From Monomorium pharaonis (taxonomy: Eukaryota; Arthropoda; Insecta; Hymenoptera; Formicidae), in NCBI RefSeq assembly GCF_013373865.1, contig NC_050469.1:27141546-27205545 (forward strand): a stretch of DNA of 64,000 nt. The letters are read 5' to 3'. Under the pieces are notes generated by a model that was not told where the DNA came from, ran no database searches, and saw nothing but the letters and a program-made list of their open reading frames with translations. Position numbers and translations under genes: made by a program. This document shows positions 10,965 through 23,298 of the stretch, one piece after another. Position 1 is the first letter of the stretch, and every line of letters starts with the position of its first letter.

Positions 10965-11242
10965 GGGTGTGTCAGGATAACGATAATGATCCTGTAGTAG
11001 AAGACAGCGCTGTAACGGCGGCGGCGGTGGCTCCTCGCGACGATGACGGTGACGATGATGATGATGCCGATGATGATGGTGGAGAATCGAGGCAGAAGCG
11101 GAGGAGGCAGAGCCGGGAGGAACCGGCTCGTGCACCAACAGCCGACGATGATGAAGATGACGCGATATCGTCGCCAGGACACCCACCAGTGCTCCGACTA
11201 TCAGCACGAGCGCCGCCGAGACGATGTAGCCGCTCGCACCCA
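10965..11242 (-). CDS. Transmembrane and cytoplasmic-tail exon (exon B) of the same gene
   Basis: The acceptor is GGTTACAG (AG at 11244-11243). The exon opens with two bases (TG) that complete the single base left by exon A, giving a Leu codon, then 92 open codons. The product begins GASGYIVSAALVLIVGALVG, a clear transmembrane helix of about 21 residues, followed by a basic stop-transfer segment (SRHLHHRR), an Ala/Ser stretch, a striking His/Arg run, REEPPPPP, and one cysteine in LQRCLLLQ. It ends at CCC before a consensus GTGAGT donor (GT at 10964-10963), phase 0. The exact phase match with exon A and the TM segment following a secreted-type ectodomain suggest a type I membrane protein. The intron back to exon A is about 19.7 kb. 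Reading through the donor reaches a stop at 10871-10869, so this may instead be the last exon. Confidence 0.58.
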
Positions 11243-14200
11243 CTGTAACCGGAAATCGGACACCACGGATCGGTCAGTAATTTCGAACAGAAACTTTAAG
11301 TCGATCTCCGTCAAACTTTCGCATTTATCTGTTCCATGTGTCGCAACTACCGCGATTTTTCTCCGCGACGAAGCGGAGAGATAAGGCTATCATTAATGCA
11401 AAAATGAATTATTCACAAGGATGTGAAAAAATTTCATTGAGTTACATGATCACTCAAAAGAATATTGATCTCTCTGGGATATTTACATTTTCTCGCATCA
11501 TGTTATTTAATAAAACTTTTTTTTTACGTGTAGTATAAAAATATTTTAATTAGAATTAATTTAAAAGTTCAAGTTATCATTATGCGACGTATTTATGTAC
11601 ATATGTACACATATCAATGCAGTAGAGCGATTAATAATGCGCAATGTAATACAAATGAGATACATATTAAAATAACAATGCGAGTAAAAAAGATAAATAA
11701 CTCTTTACTCACAAAAATGAACTTAAAAACGGATCATGCGTGTGGTGTCAGGACTAAGTTGTTAGAACTTAAACGATCATGATGCAAGTAATGCCCTGTG
11801 TGCGGTTTGTCGAGTCACCACACAAATCATCGACACGTGGAATCGATTAGATGTCATTCTCCGCAACCTTGCCACTGCCAAGGACTGCGCGAGCGTAATC
11901 GCTCTTCTAAAGATGCGAAGTGTACGAAGAACGTTATGCCATCGTGTTATCAATCAAGGTAATATCATTTCATCAGAACGCAGTTAAACGCACATAAAGC
12001 GTGAAACACATATGTACACATGTTGCTACACGCGGTAATAAATTTATCTGTCGTTAAAACGGCTAATTGATCAATAATTAGTGTTTGATTACGATATATT
12101 TGGATTTGGATCCAAATAAATTCCGAATGCTAAATAAAGGCATGTCCGGAGTCTTGTTCTTCTTTGGCAATGCGCGAGAATTTTTTTCTTTAAATAAAGC
12201 TGAACAATTTTTCATTTTTATTTGATTAATTTTCTTTAAGGCTCCCAACTCAACTGTCAAATCACAGATATTTTAATAAGTCACACGTATCATTAATAGT
12301 AGCAATTAATTAACTAACAACGGGTAAACGTTTATTCTTATAAATAAATATTGGATCGTACATAAAATAATTTTAGTAACGAACAATATCCTTTTAAATC
12401 TTTCAATACCTAATTTTCAAACATATTAAAAAAGTTCTCCAGGAAAAAATTAATATTGTTCAAAAATTAATTCAATCGTTAGAAGATAGCGACAATACTC
12501 TTTAACTAAATTTCCTTATATTAAACATTCCACAATTTTTATTCGTATGTCATACAAAACAACCGACATTTGTTATAAGGCATTTTGAGCATTTTAAAAC
12601 TTTTTCAAGGCATATTTTATCATTGAATTACAAGTACTTTCTCATTCTTTTTAAACTTGAGCACGAATATATGTACATACTCGAGTTTTTTTTTAATTAT
12701 TTAACATTTTACTTGGTAAAATGTTAAATTTTATGTGCTTATACACATGTCGAGTTATACAAAGTTAAATACAATAGCACAGGATCTTGCTAATGTAGCC
12801 TAACTAATGTGTTGACGTTTTAACAAGCCTAATACAACCTTTTTTCTGAAGTTTTCATATGGAAATAGTTATTCAATAAGTTATACTTCTACTGCTACAC
12901 ACACACAGTTTTCACATTACCTGTATTATATATTTTTAATATCTACTATAAAGGTGTATATACTGAAAGGATTATGTGTCTTGCTTTATTTTGATTAAAT
13001 AAACAATTTTATTATAAAACACTGGCTTTTTTACACAAAATCAATTTTTTATATATCAATGTATTATAGCAGAGAGGTCACGTTACTATCTTTATTTCTC
13101 TTCAATCTATTATGCAATGTCGTCACATTTTTACATGCTAAGTATTAGATATTTTATAATTTTGAGTCCAGAATCGATAATTGTGTGCACAACACATTGA
13201 TGAATGGTGTGTGTGTGTTCAGTTTTCAATTTAAAATATCGATTATTAGCAAAGTTATAGTGTAAAATATAAATGAGATACCACAATACCATTTTCTCCT
13301 CTACTATTAAACGATTGATCGGTCAGTGGATTAAAGAACTAACGACAGATTGTGAAAAGGATCGAATCATTTTCATCCTGCGATCCTGCGATCCTTTTCG
13401 AGTCGTAACCGTACGAGCAGCGTCTGATCGCGAATCGGCATCGCGAACGTCAACGCCGGCAGGTGCACCGAGATCGAACGACCGCATCTTCCTTCCTCCC
13501 GTGCTTCTCCCCCCTCCCCTACCCTCGACAATCACCTTTCGCTAGCGACTGCGGAACAGCTTGAGCTCTCCGGCTTCGTCCGACGGCCTCCGCTCGCTTC
13601 CTTGTTCTCCTCCTCTACCATGCGGCAGGGACACGCGAGTCCGTGCGCGTGTCTCGGCTCTCAGGGAGATACCGCCCGGATGCGGCACGGCGAAGGACCG
13701 ATGACGATGAGATTGAGAACAGGGACGGCGCGAACGCTCGCCAGATCGGCGATTTAGTTTCGAATAAGAGATTGCAAGAGAATAAGATCAAATATTTGTT
13801 ATTTACTTATACGAAATGGTAATTAAGTGGTTCAGCAATTAATTATCAAATTATTTTGGTGATGCTAAAGATTTTTTTTTTTAATTACATATATAAATCA
13901 CACAATGTTAAAACAAAAAATAATATTAAAGATACATTTGTTTAATTTTTGCTCGTACTGCAATTGCGAAAAATAATTTCACGTCTTAATATGCATGCTC
14001 CTCGAATTTATACAAGTTTTTTTTCTCGATGGGAAAGGGAAATTCTTCAGAAAACTGTCTTCTGACTCGAGACTTACTGACGAGAAGAACTTGTGCACTC
14101 AAACTGGAAAAACTCGAATAAAAAAAAGCCTGTATCTCAATTTGATATAAAAACTTGCAACGAGAACCAAGTCAGTACAAATTATAAAACTACCGTGCGC

Positions 14201-14421
14201 ACATTCGCGATTTATATTGTGAGAAAAAATGTTAAGTGTTTTTGCTATACCGAAGAGGTAAGATACCGTCATATCGAAAATATTCAACATCGACGTTTTA
14301 CAAACGGAGCATCACGCGAGCGAGTGTCTGCTTACACCGGCCCTGATTGAGAGCGAGAGCGCGGAGCGGGCACGACGAGAGATTGACAGAGAGAGAAAGA
14401 GAGAGAGAGAGACGGGAATGA

Positions 14422-14448
14422 GGGGAGGGGGAGGGGGGAGGGAGGGAA
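14422..14448 (+). other. G-quadruplex-forming G tracts
   Basis: Five G tracts of 3-6 separated by single A: GAGGGGAGGGGGAGGGGGG then AGGGAGGG. It fits the standard G4 pattern with one-base loops. Confidence 0.7.
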
Positions 14449-14816
14449 GCGGTGGAGGAGGTGGTACGTCGACCGAGGTGAGGCGGAGGCGAGGTGAGCT
14501 GTGCAGAGCATGCGGTGCACCAGACAAAAAACGATGAGCCGCGGTGGGGGCCAGACGGGGGGCAAAAACACGCGACGAGGCCCAGAGCCCAGGCGCTGCG
14601 GGCCCCTCGTTTGAACGACTCTCCCTCTTTGTCCCTCCCCTCCTCCCGCTCGCTACGAGCGCACGATGCTGCTGCTGCTGCTGTTGTATGTGCGCGCAAC
14701 GTATGCACTCTCCGCGGCTTCGCCGAGTGCATCCAAGAGTATCGCGTGCATCGCGATAGGACGGACGAGTCTGCGATTGTTCGAGCTAAGGATGAAAAGA
14801 GGAGTTGAATAATCGA

Positions 14817-14848
14817 CCGGGGGGAGAGGGGAGGGGAGGGGAGAGGGG
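14817..14848 (+). other. G-quadruplex-forming G tracts
   Basis: GGGGGGAGAGGGGAGGGG followed by AGGGGAGAGGGG; the second such cluster within 400 bp on the same strand. Confidence 0.7.
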
Positions 14849-14913
14849 AAGATGTTTATATTGATACCTCTTACTCGTATTTGCGATTATTTCTTGGAAA
14901 CGTCTGCGCTTAC

Positions 14914-15006
14914 CTTTTCTTATCGTGAATCTCCGGAAATTAATCTGTCGGTATATTCGGCACGAGAACAACGGCAATGTCGAAGGATTGAATAAAGTTC
15001 TCAAAG
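14914..15006 (-). CDS. Candidate 93-nt cassette exon between exons A and B
   Basis: A pyrimidine-rich acceptor (TTTATTATTCCAAAG, AG at 15008-15007) and a strong donor AAAAG|GTAAGC (GT at 14913-14912) bound 93 nt. Only one frame is open, and it reads CT + 30 codons + G. That is exactly phase 1 in and phase 1 out, so it fits between exon A (leaves C) and exon B (starts TG) without shifting the frame, giving PLRTLFNPSTLPLF at the start and RRFTIRKV at the end. It would add about 31 residues just outside the membrane, including one Cys. The phase symmetry is observed; exon use is inference. The acceptor has A at -3, which is weaker than usual. It could be a coincidental splice-site pair in a 19.7-kb intron. 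Confidence 0.33.
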
Positions 15007-15555
15007 CTTTGGAATAATAAAGAAAACTCGGCTACGGCGGCGGTACGGTGATTCTGAGATTCAATTAAGCTAACACACGAAGTATATCGACACAACGTAC
15101 CGTGTGTGTATACACTCCCTTGGGAATGAAGCCCCGGCGTGGAGTGGCGCGGGCTGTGAGGGGGGCCCCACGGTCTTATCTCGAGCTTTCTTGCTCTCTG
15201 TTATCACCGCCCGTACGGGTTCGCCGCTCTTTGTGCCGGGGTCTCGAGTGCCGCCTATTTGAAGTGCCGCGAGACAAAGAGCGCATCGCTCCGCATTCAC
15301 TTGGAGGAGAAGACTAGCGCGGTAGCCTGGACGAGACAAGGTGCGCCTTGTACGAGGATAGATTGGAAAATAGAATCGGATAATAGGCGCGGATGGTAAC
15401 GAGCGAGAGGGAGAGACAATACGTCCGCCGCCGTCGTGATCTACGGAGTTGGGGACTGCGAGATAGGCTACTACGCCGATCTGGCACGGTGTGTCACACC
15501 GCTCATTATCCCCGCGGTAAACTGAGAAACGGGACACGCACTTTTAACACCTCGA

Positions 15556-15610
15556 ACACGTTAATTCGCGAAAGTAAACGCGAAAGGTTTACTTTCACGA
15601 ATTAATGTGA
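15556..15610. repeat. Short hairpin, 22-bp arms
   Basis: ACGTTAATTCGCGAAAGTAA and TTACTTTCACGAATTAATGT pair with about two mismatches around the loop GCGAAAG. Too short and symmetric to call a microRNA precursor with confidence. Confidence 0.45.
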
Positions 15611-15942
15611 AAGGTACGTAATGACGATCGAGAATTCAAGAATTCATGTGGTACTTTCATAAACTTTTTTGGTGACACTTGGTAGTCTCTGTCCTATCGT
15701 ACTGTACCGTTTTTAACTTATTGTTAGTTAACTTCTCCGATAGATTTCAAATCAATTACTCGTGGCTACTTAAATCATTAGGCCGCCAATATTTTGTGAG
15801 TTACAAGCGAATGAAATTCAGGTTACAAAGGAGTGAGTATTTTCGTCCAGCAAGAGGTGCCAATCACGAGAATGTTTAACTAATGTCCGATTGCAAGATT
15901 TTTAACGGCAATGGCGATGCACGGCGAAGACAAGTCGCGGAC

Positions 15943-15945
<3 letters not shown>

Positions 15946-15982
<37 letters not shown>
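15946..15982. repeat. (GA)n microsatellite
   Basis: Pure GA run of about 37 bp, 250 bp before an opposite-strand (CT)n tract. Confidence 0.95.
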
Positions 15983-15985
<3 letters not shown>

Positions 15986-16233
15986 AAAATCGAGAGAAAA
16001 TGGCACGTGTAAGTACGAGCCGGCGCGGCATGTCTGCTGCTACCCGGTGAAACGCGACGCCAGACTAAACACTAATACGGATATCGGATTCCGAAAGACG
16101 CTTAAACAATGACTTTTTTATTTTAAAATAGCCTGCGGGGTCATGTTTCTCTCGACGTGTTTGTCACGATGGTGTTCGTAGGATGCCACGAAAGACGGGA
16201 TTGCGGGCCACGGGTTAGAGCTGGTCCCTCCTC

Positions 16234-16237
<4 letters not shown>

Positions 16238-16285
<48 letters not shown>
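16238..16285. repeat. (CT)n microsatellite
   Basis: Pure CT run of about 48 bp. Confidence 0.95.
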
Positions 16286-16290
<5 letters not shown>

Positions 16291-16466
16291 TCCCTCCCGC
16301 TCTCTACGAGCGGCTGTAACTACGCTACTTTGTCAACTAAATCACGCGGCAAAGGGTTTAATGTCTCCCTCTCGGAGCCTGCGACGAATGCACCGACCCA
16401 CGCAGACGGAGAGTCGGGGACGCAGACTCTCTCGCATGCATCCAATAGAGATCTAAAGAGGGGGAG

Positions 16467-16703
16467 ATGTGGCTGGCGGCCCTCGTGATTCCTGCCGCTA
16501 TTGTCCCGTCTGCGTGGCTCCTCGTTAAAACATCTTTAATGATCGCTCTTCAACGACGATCTACGGTCGTCGAAGTTGGCATAATACTACGGAACGTCCT
16601 TAACGGTACCGTTCTTGGTTTTACCCTTCGTTCGGTGTACGTTTTTACCGAGACATCGACTCTTTCGTGGGACTCTCGAGCCAATTCGCAAGCTAAATTC
16701 TGA
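16467..16703 (+). CDS. Candidate small hydrophobic protein (78 codons)
   Basis: A complete ATG-to-TGA frame with G at -3. The product begins MWLAALVIPAAIVPSAWLLV and continues KTSLMIALQRRSTVVEVGII, with a hydrophobic N-terminal third that could be a signal anchor, then a mixed remainder with no low-complexity runs. Its composition is more protein-like than the Arg/Ser-rich frames in the neighbouring GC-rich DNA. It lies inside the large minus-strand intron, on the opposite strand, just after a (CT)n tract and a GC-rich stretch. No TATA box or poly(A) signal was confirmed. It resembles no family I can name. The odds favour a chance frame, but it is worth a homology check. Confidence 0.2.
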   Translation: MWLAALVIPAAIVPSAWLLVKTSLMIALQRRSTVVEVGIILRNVLNGTVLGFTLRSVYVFTETSTLSWDSRANSQAKF

Positions 16704-17197
16704 TTACCCTTACGCGGAGAGTGAAATTTTTCGCCAATAACAAATACAAAAAGTATATACATTGATTGCTAATGTTATTTTACACAGTTCATTTCTATTT
16801 TTCGCTTTTTGCAATTGTGGAACTTTCTGTTATTGTTGAAATTTAGGTCTACGTGTCCCATATTAAACTCCTCTTCAGATATGGAAAGTATACAAGTATT
16901 TATTTACACCTAACGAAACAATTTAAAGTGCGACGTAGAAGCGATTCGTCATATTTTTAGTCATCCTAGAAGCGCATTTCGTCGCGTTGCGGGACACGAA
17001 TCGAGCTAAGGCCGAATTTCTTTCAGTTCCTCCACCTCTGCCAAGTAAAGAATTAAGCCGGCGAGAGAGCGGGCGAGGCGGTGAAAGAAAGGAGCAAACT
17101 TTTAATCAATCTGCCGCGGCGAAGGAAGTCTAAAAAACGATCCGCGCCCACGCAGCGGCTGTCCACGTGCGGGAATGCGTAGGTGGAACGTGCGAGA

Positions 17198-17199
<2 letters not shown>

Positions 17200-17259
<60 letters not shown>
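17200..17259. repeat. (GA)n microsatellite
   Basis: About 60 bp of GA in a CpG-rich stretch. Confidence 0.95.
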
Positions 17260-17260
<1 letters not shown>

Positions 17261-18482
17261 GGAGGAGAGGTGCCGGTCAGGTTGCGAGGACCGAAGGTGG
17301 CCAAGGCCAGAACGCGGTGAAGCCGGGGTGGATTATTTTTAGCGCTTCCTACTATTGTGCAAAGTGCGCGAGTCTGTCGAGTGTCTAGGCTCGAGACTAG
17401 ACTCCGGTTAAATTGTATACGCGTTCACTGCGCGTTCGGCGCACGTGTGCATCCTAACTTATCTTTCGCAGATGAAGGCGAAAGTAGATGTATAGATCGG
17501 TTCGCTATTAGCGACAGCAAATATATACTTAACCCTTAACTACACCGGCGGTGTACAAACGTATCCCACCGCGCACAATTACGCAAATATTTTAAGATCT
17601 TTATTTTCGTTACTTAGAGCTACAAACTTTACTCTACAAGCTTCGTTTTCCGTTATATTTGTAATAAATAATTATCTTTCAGCTTCTCTCACACACACAC
17701 ACAGAATGCTTCAATTATTACATTAAACAAAAAATCTATTGACTTTTTAAATTTTATTTCAGTTAACATTTTTTAAAAATCTAAATTTGAAATACAAAAA
17801 TACCTTGCAAATGTAATTGTATAGACCAGATTTGGACAGTACCCTTCTTTATCAAAATAAAGTTTTAAAAATCTCAAACTAAATGTGCATTATATATACG
17901 TTGATACGTAGAGAAAAAAATTAGTTAATTTTTATATGGAAAATTCATCAAAAATTAATGATGTGTAGGAATGAGGGTGCAATTACTCTATATATTTTAT
18001 CGTATTAAATTAGAAATTTTATCCTGATTTTTTTGAAAAATTAATCCATTTATTTAAAATTGTACATAAAAAATAGTAATAGTTTTTATTCCCTTACAAA
18101 TTTATACTAGAAAGGATTTGCACTCAGTTTATAGTCGAGCACGGTACTTTTCCTATAATTTTTTCCCCAGTGTATAATGTACTTATTGACGTAAATGTAA
18201 GATTGTACAGATCATTATAGATTCAATTGTTCTTCCACTGTTTTGCGTGTGGAAAACGACACATCATATCCTGCAATAACGTCACGCAGACTTTGAAAAA
18301 GAGCTGAACGAAAGATAACATTTTTCTCGAAAATATATCTTTGTATTATTACTGACTGTCTTTTCAGAAACAGTTTCAGAGAGAATTTTTTGTGCTTCTT
18401 TCAAAATAAATTGTATGCAATTAAAAATAAAACTGTTACCTTCTAAAAACTGTATTTTCTAACGGGGAACAGTTTTTTAATC

Positions 18483-18908
18483 TCAGCCAACTGTCGCAGA
18501 ATATGTGTTTTTTATTGATATTACGTCATAAATATAAAAATACAGTTTCAAAAAACAATGAGGACAAAACCTCTTCGAGGATATCGGTTTAATTAAATGA
18601 ACCAAAAGACAATCCAGTAGGCATTCTTCCATTGAGCTAGCTATACTCAGTATGAAAATAAATTCATGAAGCACTTTATACCGCATTACACGCCGATGGC
18701 TGGACTTCCGGAAAAAGCACATAAAGACTAAATATAACGATGCTGCAATAACAGTATAATTTAATTGAGAGACTCGGTCGCGGTCGCGTCCGTTTGTCAC
18801 ACAAAAGACGAAGATTGATTTACACGCGCGCTCCCGCCGAACATTTGTGCGCACAATGACCGTGCGATTAATCGCAATTTCCGGAATCGTCCCGTGTTCC
18901 TTTGGCAC
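18483..18908 (-). CDS. 141-codon ORF in AT-rich DNA, unrecognised
   Basis: The frame is open for 141 codons in DNA where stops are frequent, which makes its length unusual. It begins at a GTG; the first ATG is about 70 codons in. The 5' third is CpG-rich and the rest AT-rich, reading LNYTVIAASLYLVFMCFFRK, then a mixed hydrophobic and Cys-containing region (SMEECLLDCLLVHLIKPISS). It could be a relic of a transposon or gene, an exon, or chance. No motif is recognised. Confidence 0.15.
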   Translation of the reverse strand: MPKEHGTIPEIAINRTVIVRTNVRRERACKSIFVFCVTNGRDRDRVSQLNYTVIAASLYLVFMCFFRKSSHRRVMRYKVLHEFIFILSIASSMEECLLDCLLVHLIKPISSKRFCPHCFLKLYFYIYDVISIKNTYSATVG

Positions 18909-19579
18909 TTGACACCGATCACCGTCGGTCTGGACGGATCGCTATACCGCGCCGCCGCTGCCGTCGTTGACGACGGCAAAAGACGGGGGTCGACCCCGAC
19001 GACGACGCGCCGGGGCTGACGTGACGCAATCGACGTACGCACGCGTGACACACATTAGCGGCGCGTAACTCTATCGCGCTAGGTGTTACGCGCGTTGTCG
19101 CGCCGTCGACAAGTGCGTCCTTGGCCAGCGGATAGACGTTCCGCGCGCTAAACGTCAAGTACGTCTCGCACGGGATGTTCGCGAGACAGTCGCTGTTTCC
19201 GTCGACGGCGGCAAATATCATGATAATGCGACGTAACGTGCCGTGTCTGTGAAAGATGAAGCAGAACCTAGATAAACTAGACCGATTGAAATAATAATGC
19301 GCTGTGCGAGCTCTCGTCTCTCTCTCTCTCTCTCTCAACCGAGCTCGCTGCTGAATTTACTTTCGAGAGAGTTCGATTTATTTTCTACTTTTACAATGAA
19401 CGAAACTCTCACTCCCGGAGTATAAGAGTTTCCCCTCGCGCCCCAACGTGTGAAATGTAAATAGTTTTATCAAATGTAACGACAGGCTTAAGAAAAATCA
19501 ATATTTCTCTAATTGATGTGTCCTGTCTCTTAGAAGAAATTGAGGAAGTAACGTTGGGGGAATAAAAAGCAGGACGTAC

Positions 19580-19657
19580 CTCCCGGCTGCATCTTTATAC
19601 TGCTCGAACGTTCGGAGTGCGCGTCTCCACGTTAAGTCAACACGGTGCAATTCCCCG
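19580..19657 (-). CDS. Exon-like segment with good splice signals
   Basis: A long pyrimidine-rich stretch ends in TTTGTCAG (AG at 19659-19658) and a strong donor GGGAG|GTACGT follows (GT at 19579-19578). The open frame reads GELHRVDLTWRRALRTFEQY then KDAAG. It cannot be a cassette of the flanking gene, because arriving in phase 1 the frame hits TAA. It may be a 5' UTR or first exon of another transcript, since it contains an ATG (MQPG) just before the donor, or a chance pair of splice signals. Confidence 0.18.
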
Positions 19658-22600
19658 CTGACAAATCGCAGCGAGGCACGCGGGAGCGTCGCGATTGCAA
19701 GAGGAAAAACTGAAAGTGCGGTTGCGGAATGTAAATACGAGGCGCGCCCCGGCGCGATTCCTGTTCCCCGCGTACACGCGCGCGTCATCGTCTCGAGAAG
19801 CGAAACCGAACGTCGGCGTTGTCGTCGTCTCCGACTGTCGAGGAGGTACGGAGACGGCAGGCGAAAAGGAAAAGAAAGAAAAAAGAGAGAGAGAGAGAGA
19901 GAGAAAGACGGGGAAAAAAGGGAGAAAAACGCTCGATCGCATACCGAGCGCGGTCGAACGCGATAAATCAAAACGGAGAGATAGAGATCGGGAAAAACGG
20001 GCCGCGTAGTCACTCGAGCGTGAATTGGATCGAAATTAGCGATCTCGGCTAAAGAGACCGGTCTTGGATCTCATCAGCGTCACACGGCCACCAGTTCCCT
20101 ACGTATACCGACCATCGACTACGGGCTACCAAGCCATGAACGTCCACCGACCGCCGCTGTGGCGCGATGTGCACGATGGCGTGCATCCCGAACCCGTCGT
20201 TGCCGGAAAATGAATCTCTCTAATCCGCGCGAAACCATCTTGCAAAAACCATCTCTTGCGTTTTCCTTTCTGCGCGTAATTACGTTAATTTGCGGAAAAA
20301 AAAAGTGGAGTTTCCGTAATGGACCAATGTCCCTTAAGCTTGCGGTAATTTGTATTTCTTTCAACTTAAATTACTATTGTTTACGTTTAATATTTTTTTC
20401 TTACCGTTAAAATTGAAAAGATAATTTACCACAATTTTTATTTGCGTGCCTAAACTTTAGTTTAGCGTTTCATTCATTGTAGCTAATTCACTAATTGCTG
20501 CGTAACAATTATACGAATGATTGTGCACGTACAACACAATTTCAACTATTTTTCCGATATTTCATTTGTTTAAAAATATTTAGAAGCATAAATATTTACT
20601 ATATGTGTGCATTTCACATCGAAATCACAAATAGTATTTTGCTGATATCAATTTGCATGTTAATAAACGTTGCATATATAACTGCGTATATAACTGCTTT
20701 CGTGATTTCAATGTAAATCGTATTTAATGCAATTCCGATTTCCTATTCCGATATATTTAAATCGTATTTAACAGAATTATTATTTTAATGTGAACTGGAT
20801 GAAAGACTGGGTAACGTCATATACACGGATTAACGAAGCTAAGCTGTGTGCGCGACGAGGCGTGACTCCTCATTACATGCGTCATTAATTATTGCATCTT
20901 GTGCAAAAGAACTATGAAAATGCAACTCGCAAGTGCAAAGGCGTTTAAATAGCAAAGCGACGCGACGTTTAAATGCCGAAGCGGATTTACGAGCGTGGGG
21001 ATAACGGGTGGAAAGCATTATTTACTACGTTAAACTCCATACGCGCAGACTAAGCGGTCTCGATTGCATAACGACATAAACAGCCGGTGTAATAGTGGCT
21101 CAAGGTCTACTATACGCATACGTGTTGCGTCAGTCGCCACGATTTTAACGAGTTCCATCGCTACGCACGGCACGTAAACTCATCATCGATTCTCGCATAT
21201 TAATTGGTCTGCGCCAATAAGCTTTGCCTAGAGCCTACGCAAGTTATTCACTGGCATCTATGAGATGCCAGTCTAAATACGAATAATTTCTTATGGCTAT
21301 GCTATTCTGATTTTACTTTATACTCTCCAACAAGTTGTCAATTTTAAAACTGATTTTCTCTTTGAGATAACGTATTATAGTATTCTACGTTTGAACTTAG
21401 CCATATCGTATTTAACGCGGTCTCGGAATTGTTTTTCTTCCGGATAATTCCTGTAATTCGACAAAGTGAATAGATTTTAACGGAGCATTCTATGTATACG
21501 TGTAATGTAATCATCGCAATCATCGCAACACAACGGAACAATAAACCATCTGTAAATTCCGTTTCGTCATGCTCTTTGATATACGATACTGTCTGGCTGA
21601 TTGGTTATCCAATTGTGCAGCTTTTTTAGAATAGACCTTCGTTCAAGGACCTTGGCCGAGCAGACGAGGACCAGACGTGCGTGGACGGACAGCCAGCTAT
21701 TTCGCCACGCTCGCCGTGCTCGCTTTCACACTCACGTATCCTTCTCTGACACATAACAAAACAATCCTCAAGCCAACTCTACACTCATTTTATCACACTG
21801 CATTTCGTTTAATCCCAGGAAAATGCACGTAATTTATGCGCGAAGTTTAACTGTTGTTACGCATGTCTAGAAAATTTATTTACTTAATAAGCCAAAAATT
21901 GGATGTAATCATATCTAAACATTCTTTTAATATATAATTACAATTAATTTTAATTGTGTCCAATTTTTCACCTACAATTGAATAATTGTAATGATATAAG
22001 AATTTATATTTCTTAATTATACAAATAGAATAATTAAGAAACGAGACGTATCGTTTTTAGGATATGTCGTGTATGAAATGCAACGTGTTCAGGAATTATT
22101 AAAAAAACAAAAACAAAAAACTGATAATCTGTCCAATTTAAACGCGTACACCGAATAGAAATAAGATACGTGTTATCTTTTAATATCTTGATTTTCTGCG
22201 GCAATTATAGTTTATTATTGCATCTGTCACAACGCGAGTTTGACCGATGCGTAACATCGCCCAACATTCCAGAGCAGGGATTCCCAAACTTTCCAGTCTT
22301 TCGCTCGATTTCGTGAAAACCTTGGCACACTTATTCATCCCCTATCATTCAAGCGTGCATTATATATAACAGTTTTTTTATGCTTAATTTAACACAAGTC
22401 AACTATAAATGTATCAACCAATAAAATGTTTATTTTTAATAATTATAATTTTTATATTTTTACTTGATTTTCTATCAATTAAAGAAAATTGTATTTCTAT
22501 CAAATTATTTTATAATGCCATAAGGGAAAAATTGTGATTAATCTTACTTTTACGCGCAAATCACAAAAAATCAAAATTATATAAACATAAGAAGTTTATT

Positions 22601-23245
22601 TCCCTTAATTTGTTGGTATATTTTTTTTTGTTGATTAAAAATTCTCCCACGCTGTTTGGAATTTTCTTATATTTCTATTCTCCTTTTCAGAGGGCATATC
22701 CCGAGTTTGGGAACCAATGCGTCGGAGTGACGCACGTGAACAGCGCGCTGACATTCGTCGGAGTTGCAAACGAGAGCAGCGTACACACGCGCTTCCCTTT
22801 TCTCACGTTTCATCGTCGCTTGGCCGTCGCTATTGTTTCTTTCATATCAGTGCTGACAGATCATGTCTTGTTCTTTTAACATTGATTTGACACATGTCAA
22901 TGTCAACTGGCTTCGCGCCTCTCGAAAGACTCTCGAAACGCGTCAATAATATATAGGATACATGCGATACGAGAAAGATTGCTCTTTAGAAATTTCCAAA
23001 CGAAGATCTCTACCGCTTCAACAATAATAAGTTTTACAATCGTAATAAAATGTATTCTCATAAAGTAAGATGTGTTTTTGACACGAATTTAATTCTGCTA
23101 ATCAATTGGTCATTAATCACAATGTGCAATTCAGAGGAAATAATTAGATATTAAAAAATAGTAATAAAAATAATTATTTAAAGTATGTATCTAAAAAATA
23201 CTATTTACAATAAGTATTTTGTCTAGTATAAATATAAGTCTATAA

Positions 23246-23298
23246 TAAATAATATATATATATATATGTATATATATACATATATATATATATATAAA
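23246..23298. repeat. (TA)n-rich microsatellite
   Basis: TA dinucleotides with TATG/TACA interruptions; part of a self-complementary AT tract. Confidence 0.9.
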
